A stretch of DNA of 9,918 bases from Trichodesmium sp. MAG_R04 (GTDB lineage: Bacteria; Cyanobacteriota; Cyanobacteriia; Cyanobacteriales; Microcoleaceae): positions 1 through 9,918 of the forward strand of contig JAKQYG010000117.1 in the NCBI GenBank assembly GCA_023356515.1, given 5' to 3'. Positions within the stretch are counted from its first letter, which is position 1, and every line of letters starts with the position of its first letter. Below the pieces are notes generated by a model that saw nothing but the letters and a program-made list of their open reading frames with translations, was not told where the DNA came from and searched no databases. Made by a program: the position numbers and the translations under genes. Shown here piece after piece: positions 6,024 to 9,918 of the stretch.

Positions 6024-9000
6024 ATGAATAACCAATCTCCAGAAAAATTAAAGTTAGCTCAAAAAAAAGCATCAAGGGGATTTTTATATCAAAACCAGGG
6101 AAAATCTGAAGCAGCCATATCTTTATACCAAGAAGCATTAAGTTTAGTACCAAATCTCCCATTTGTTCACTATAATTTAGGTCTCATTTTTCACCATCAG
6201 GGAAATTTACCTACAGCTTTTACTAATTATCAGGAAAGCATAACCCTTAACCCTAATCATATTAAATCTCACTATAACTTTGCCATTGTTTTACAACAAC
6301 AAGGTTTACTAGATAAAGCAATTTCTAGTTATCAAAAAGTAATTAATTTATCTCAAACTAGCAGTGAAAATATTTTAATTCAAGTTCAGGCTTATCGCCA
6401 GTGGGGCAATATTTTATTTAAGGAAGGTGAATATAAGGAAACCATAGAAATTCTTCAGCAAGCCATTACCAAAAAACCAGATGATGCCCCCCTCTATAAT
6501 GATCTAGGCAAAGTATTTTTAGAACTGGGACAAGTAGAAAAAGCCATTGTGAATTATCAGAAAGCCTTGGCATTACAGCCTCAATTAATACTAGGCCGTT
6601 ATAATCTTGGTAAAGCTTGTCAAAAACAAGGTTGGCATTTAGAAGCTATTGTTCATTTTCAGGAGGTAATCAAACAACAACCAGAAAATATTTCTGCTTA
6701 CAGTGAGTGTGGCTTGTCTTTCTTAGAATTAGGGAAAATTGAAGCAGCAATACCCTATTTGCAAAAGGTGATTAACAATAATCCTTTTGTGGAAAGTTAC
6801 TGTAAAGAAACATATTTATTGACAGAATCAGATGCCCTAAAAAAAGCTCAAATAACTTGTACTAAATTTCTCAGAACACTACAAAAATCAGATTTAGCAG
6901 CAGTCAGAAAAAATTTGACTTTAATCTACTTATATTTAGGAGATGTATTATTTGAGTACGGCGAATATTCACAAGCTGAGAACTATTACAAAAAAGCATT
7001 AAAATTTCAGCCATTTAATGTTGATTTGTATATAAAATTAGGTGATAGTTTAGTCAAGCAAAAAAGCTTTAATACTGCTATTATAGTTTATCACCTAGGG
7101 TTAGCTTTTCTACCAGATAATCACTCCATTAATGAAGCATTAGAAATAGCTTTAGCAACACGAAAGAATTCCTCACAAATTTCCAACGCAGATGGCATTA
7201 AAAGAATATTCAATCTAGAGTTAGAGGAAAAATTTTTATCCACAAATGTTGAACTATGGCATAGAGAGAATTTGCTTGAATATTTAATCCCAAGAAAATT
7301 TATGTTCGGTTTAAACAATGAACTTTTTAACATCAAGACAGCCAATTTCGGTGAAAAAAATATTCTTTTCCCCCTCAAACCTAACTCCCAAGATCCAACC
7401 CCTAAACTACCTAAAAAATTAGAGAGTAGCAATGAGAAAACTCCTGAAACTAAATGTCAAGGATTAAATTGTAAATCTTGTCTCAAACGAATCTTTAAAA
7501 AACTTCAATCAATTCATTTAGGAAACAGTATCCATACTTTTTCAACTACAGAAATAGAAGCATTTACAAATATTTCATCTGTTGACTTTCCAGAAACACC
7601 AAAATTTGTCATAGAAGTAGAAAATGGTAGAGCATGGATAGTTCCACAAAAAAATGATTGGATGGTTTGTAATGCCATTGCCATTATTAATGAAAATAAT
7701 CAATTATTAGCTGAAGTCTCCCGCGAATACCCTGGTCAGTTACCAGGATGTGAAAAATACGATATTAATAACCATCAGTTTTTGACCACAGAAAAATTAC
7801 CACCTCTAGAACAAATAGACGGTACAGTAGCAGTTTTATCAGGATTATCAGGAAACGTTTATTTTCATTGGATGGTAGATATATTACCTCGGATTGAAAT
7901 ATTAAGACGTCATAATATAAATTTTGAGAATATAGATTGGTTTTTAATTAATAGTATTCAACAGCCATTTCAAAAAGAAACTCTCCAGATTTTAGGAATT
8001 CCAGAAGAGAAAATTATAGAAAGCGATCGCTATCCTTATATCCAAGCTCAAAAATTAATAGTGCCATCTTTTGCTAGTCATTTGGGATGGTTAGAAAAAT
8101 CTGCTCTAGAATTTTCTCGTCAAACATTTTTAAATAAGTCAAATATCACTTGCTTAGAAGATAGTTTAGCATCAGAAAAAATCCCAAATAATCAAGTAAA
8201 TTATTCCTATCCTGAAAGGATTTATATAACTAGACATAAAGCTAGATATAGAAAAGTTATCAATGAACAAAAAGTAGTTGATTTATTAAATCAATACGGC
8301 TTTACAACCATCGAACTAGAAACTATTTCTGTTGTAGAACAAGTAAGATTATTTGCTAATGCCAAAGTCATAGTTTCTCCTCATGGCAGTGGGTTAACAA
8401 ATATTATGTTTTGTAAGCCAGGAACTACCGTAATTGAATTGGTCTCTCCTAACTATATCAGACATTATTACTGGGTCATCAGCAAACAACTACAATTAAA
8501 GTATTACTACTTAGTGGGAGAACATTTTTCTGGCCGGGTTATCCGCACAATTATGTATCCTAATCCTCTCACTGAAAATATTCTCATTAGTTTGAGTAAA
8601 CTCGAAAAAATACTATCCCAGGCGGGTATGATCAAAATAGATTCTCAGAAAAAACTCAACTTTCTCAGTAGAGAAAAAACTTCTGCAGAAATGATTATTT
8701 TTGGAAAAAAAGTCTATAATGCAAAAATTGATACCTCCTCGTGTCAGAAACAGGAAGGATATAATACAAATCGAACTTTAGTAAGTGATTCAATGTCATC
8801 AAAAGTTAATCTAGCAGAAGCCGCTGTTCACTTCCACAAAAAAGCTTTATTGTATATAGATCAAAATAAATTAGATGAAGCTAAAGCAGCCTGTGAACAA
8901 GCTGTAAAAAATCAACCAGAATTTGCCCCAGCTTATAAAACAATGGGTATTATTCTCCAAAAGCAAGGAGAAGTAGAAGTAGCCTTTGACTGGTATTTGC

Positions 9001-9918
9001 GAGCCATTAAAATTCAACCAGATTTTGCCGAAGCTTATGTTAATATTGGTACTATCTATGCCAAAAAACAACAATGGCAAGAAGCAATTAACTATTACCA
9101 AAAAGCAATTTCTCTCAAATCAGATTTAACTCCAGCTTACCGTAATATAATCAAAGCATATCGAAAATTAGGCAAGGTTGCCGAGGCAGCAAATTATCAA
9201 TATAAAGTCTACTTTTTAGAACCTGAAAAAATCACAGAACCCGAATGCATAAACTTAGGAAATACTTTGCTACAGCACAAGCAATTCACAGAAGCTATAT
9301 CTTGTTATCGTAGTGTCCTTAAGTTAAATCCTAATTCTGCAGTAGGATATCAAAATCTTGCAGCAGCATTATCACAAACTGGAGATTTTGAAGAGTCAAA
9401 TATTTGTTACCGAAAAGCAATTCAATTAGGCATAACAAACTCATTAAATGTTAATCAGAATTCAGAACAAAAGTCACCTAATTTATCTCCAGTAAATTCA
9501 GTAATTTCCACAGATTTAGATGGAATAAATCCTCATCAAAAGGAACATAAAAATCAAGAAACATCCCCAGAAAACAATAACAATAAATTAATCAATCTAA
9601 CTGTCAATCAAGATGCTGTAGAAGCGTATAAACGATTAGGCAAAACACTGCAAAACCAAAACAAACCAGTAGAAGCTTGGCAGTGGTATACGAAAGCTAT
9701 ATCGATAACATCAAAAGACCCAGAAATTTATCGAGATTTAGGTAGTTTGTATGGACAACAGCAACAATGGCAAGAAGCAATAAAATGTTATCAAAAAGCC
9801 TTGAAAATTAATCCAAATATGGCAGATGTTTATCATTATTTAGCAACAGCATTAACCAATCTTGGTAACCATGCGAAAGCATCTGAATTTTGGCAGCGAG
9901 CTTATTCTCTAAAACCAG
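6024..9918 (+). CDS. TPR - GT61 (DUF563) glycosyltransferase - TPR protein, cut by right edge
   Basis: One frame is open from ATG 6024 to the window end: at least 1298 codons, with no stop seen. Residues about 10-367 are TPR repeats (roughly nine, for example YNDLGKVFLELGQVEKAIVN). Residues 370-526 are a linker with a CX4CX2C cluster (C478, C483, C486). Residues 527-870 are a GT61 domain: YFHWMVDILPRIEIL from 613, YITRHKARYRK before the core, and SPHGSGLTNIMFCKPGTTVIELVSP at 785-809, the family hallmark. Residues 924-1298+ are about nine more TPRs, broken by an N/Q/S-rich linker (1138-1196). GT61 enzymes transfer sugars, often from UDP donors, to proteins or glycans; the acceptor here is unknown. 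No signal peptide or membrane helix is evident, so it is probably cytoplasmic. AGGGAGAAG (6001-6009) is an acceptable but rather distant Shine-Dalgarno, and no in-frame alternative start was seen just upstream. HIP1 lies at 8023-8030. Confidence 0.9.
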   Translation, partial: MNNQSPEKLKLAQKKASRGFLYQNQGKSEAAISLYQEALSLVPNLPFVHYNLGLIFHHQGNLPTAFTNYQESITLNPNHIKSHYNFAIVLQQQGLLDKAISSYQKVINLSQTSSENILIQVQAYRQWGNILFKEGEYKETIEILQQAITKKPDDAPLYNDLGKVFLELGQVEKAIVNYQKALALQPQLILGRYNLGKACQKQGWHLEAIVHFQEVIKQQPENISAYSECGLSFLELGKIEAAIPYLQKVINNNPFVESYCKETYLLTESDALKKAQITCTKFLRTLQKSDLAAVRKNLTLIYLYLGDVLFEYGEYSQAENYYKKALKFQPFNVDLYIKLGDSLVKQKSFNTAIIVYHLGLAFLPDNHSINEALEIALATRKNSSQISNADGIKRIFNLELEEKFLSTNVELWHRENLLEYLIPRKFMFGLNNELFNIKTANFGEKNILFPLKPNSQDPTPKLPKKLESSNEKTPETKCQGLNCKSCLKRIFKKLQSIHLGNSIHTFSTTEIEAFTNISSVDFPETPKFVIEVENGRAWIVPQKNDWMVCNAIAIINENNQLLAEVSREYPGQLPGCEKYDINNHQFLTTEKLPPLEQIDGTVAVLSGLSGNVYFHWMVDILPRIEILRRHNINFENIDWFLINSIQQPFQKETLQILGIPEEKIIESDRYPYIQAQKLIVPSFASHLGWLEKSALEFSRQTFLNKSNITCLEDSLASEKIPNNQVNYSYPERIYITRHKARYRKVINEQKVVDLLNQYGFTTIELETISVVEQVRLFANAKVIVSPHGSGLTNIMFCKPGTTVIELVSPNYIRHYYWVISKQLQLKYYYLVGEHFSGRVIRTIMYPNPLTENILISLSKLEKILSQAGMIKIDSQKKLNFLSREKTSAEMIIFGKKVYNAKIDTSSCQKQEGYNTNRTLVSDSMSSKVNLAEAAVHFHKKALLYIDQNKLDEAKAACEQAVKNQPEFAPAYKTMGIILQKQGEVEVAFDWYLRAIKIQPDFAEAYVNIGTIYAKKQQWQEAINYYQKAISLKSDLTPAYRNIIKAYRKLGKVAEAANYQYKVYFLEPEKITEPECINLGNTLLQHKQFTEAISCYRSVLKLNPNSAVGYQNLAAALSQTGDFEESNICYRKAIQLGITNSLNVNQNSEQKSPNLSPVNSVISTDLDGINPHQKEHKNQETSPENNNNKLINLTVNQDAVEAYKRLGKTLQNQNKPVEAWQWYTKAISITSKDPEIYRDLGSLYGQQQQWQEAIKCYQKALKINPNMADVYHYLATALTNLGNHAKASEFWQRAYSLKP

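Noticed and set aside
7121..7432. Minus-strand open frame of 103 codons within the TPR-GT61 gene
   Set aside because: It lies opposite the AT-rich linker of a continuous large frame and shows no domain.
6024..9918. Interpretation as an O-GlcNAc transferase of the GT41 (SPINDLY/OGT) type
   Set aside because: The TPR part fits, but the catalytic block with PHGSGLTN and the FHWMVD motif belongs to GT61, not GT41.

Overview
The window looks like low-GC cyanobacterial DNA. The evidence is: a proton-translocating transhydrogenase whose alpha subunit is split in the cyanobacterial/alpha-proteobacterial way (pntAA, pntAB, pntB); three copies of the octamer GCGATCGC (HIP1), all inside coding sequence; IS200/IS605-type remnants; and a large TPR/glycosyltransferase protein of a kind common in filamentous cyanobacteria. 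The genus cannot be fixed from the sequence; a member of the Nostocales is a guess.

Layout. Positions 1-130 (minus) hold the decayed end of a tnpB gene that runs off the left edge. Positions 325-476 (minus) look like the tail and right end of a second tnpB-type element. A strong intrinsic terminator (534-563) closes the minus-strand transhydrogenase operon: pntAA (3620-2478), pntAB (2292-2002), pntB (2002-596). pntB and pntAB are coupled by a TAATG stop/start overlap. The 185-bp gap between pntAA and pntAB carries a small element with imperfect inverted ends (2335-2452). An 833-bp intergenic region (3621-4453) separates this operon from plus-strand genes. It contains a second non-coding element of 187 bp with 31-nt inverted ends and a possible 6-bp target duplication (3845-4031).

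On the plus strand, 4454-5815 encodes an acidic, calcium-binding RTX-type protein with four near-identical 108-bp tandem units, probably a type I secretion substrate. After a 208-bp gap, an uninterrupted frame from 6024 to the right edge encodes at least 1298 residues: an N-terminal TPR array, a short Cys cluster, a GT61 (DUF563) glycosyltransferase module, and a second TPR array that continues past the window.

Function. PntAA binds NAD(H), PntAB and PntB span the membrane, and the PntB C-terminal domain binds NADP(H); together they exchange hydride between NADH and NADP+ coupled to proton flow. The RTX protein and the TPR-GT61-TPR protein point the same way and could serve cell-surface biology, but no sequence evidence links them to each other. 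The most interesting items are the TPR-GT61-TPR architecture, the two non-autonomous elements around and inside the pnt operon, and the TnpB right-end remnant that may retain a guide-RNA scaffold.
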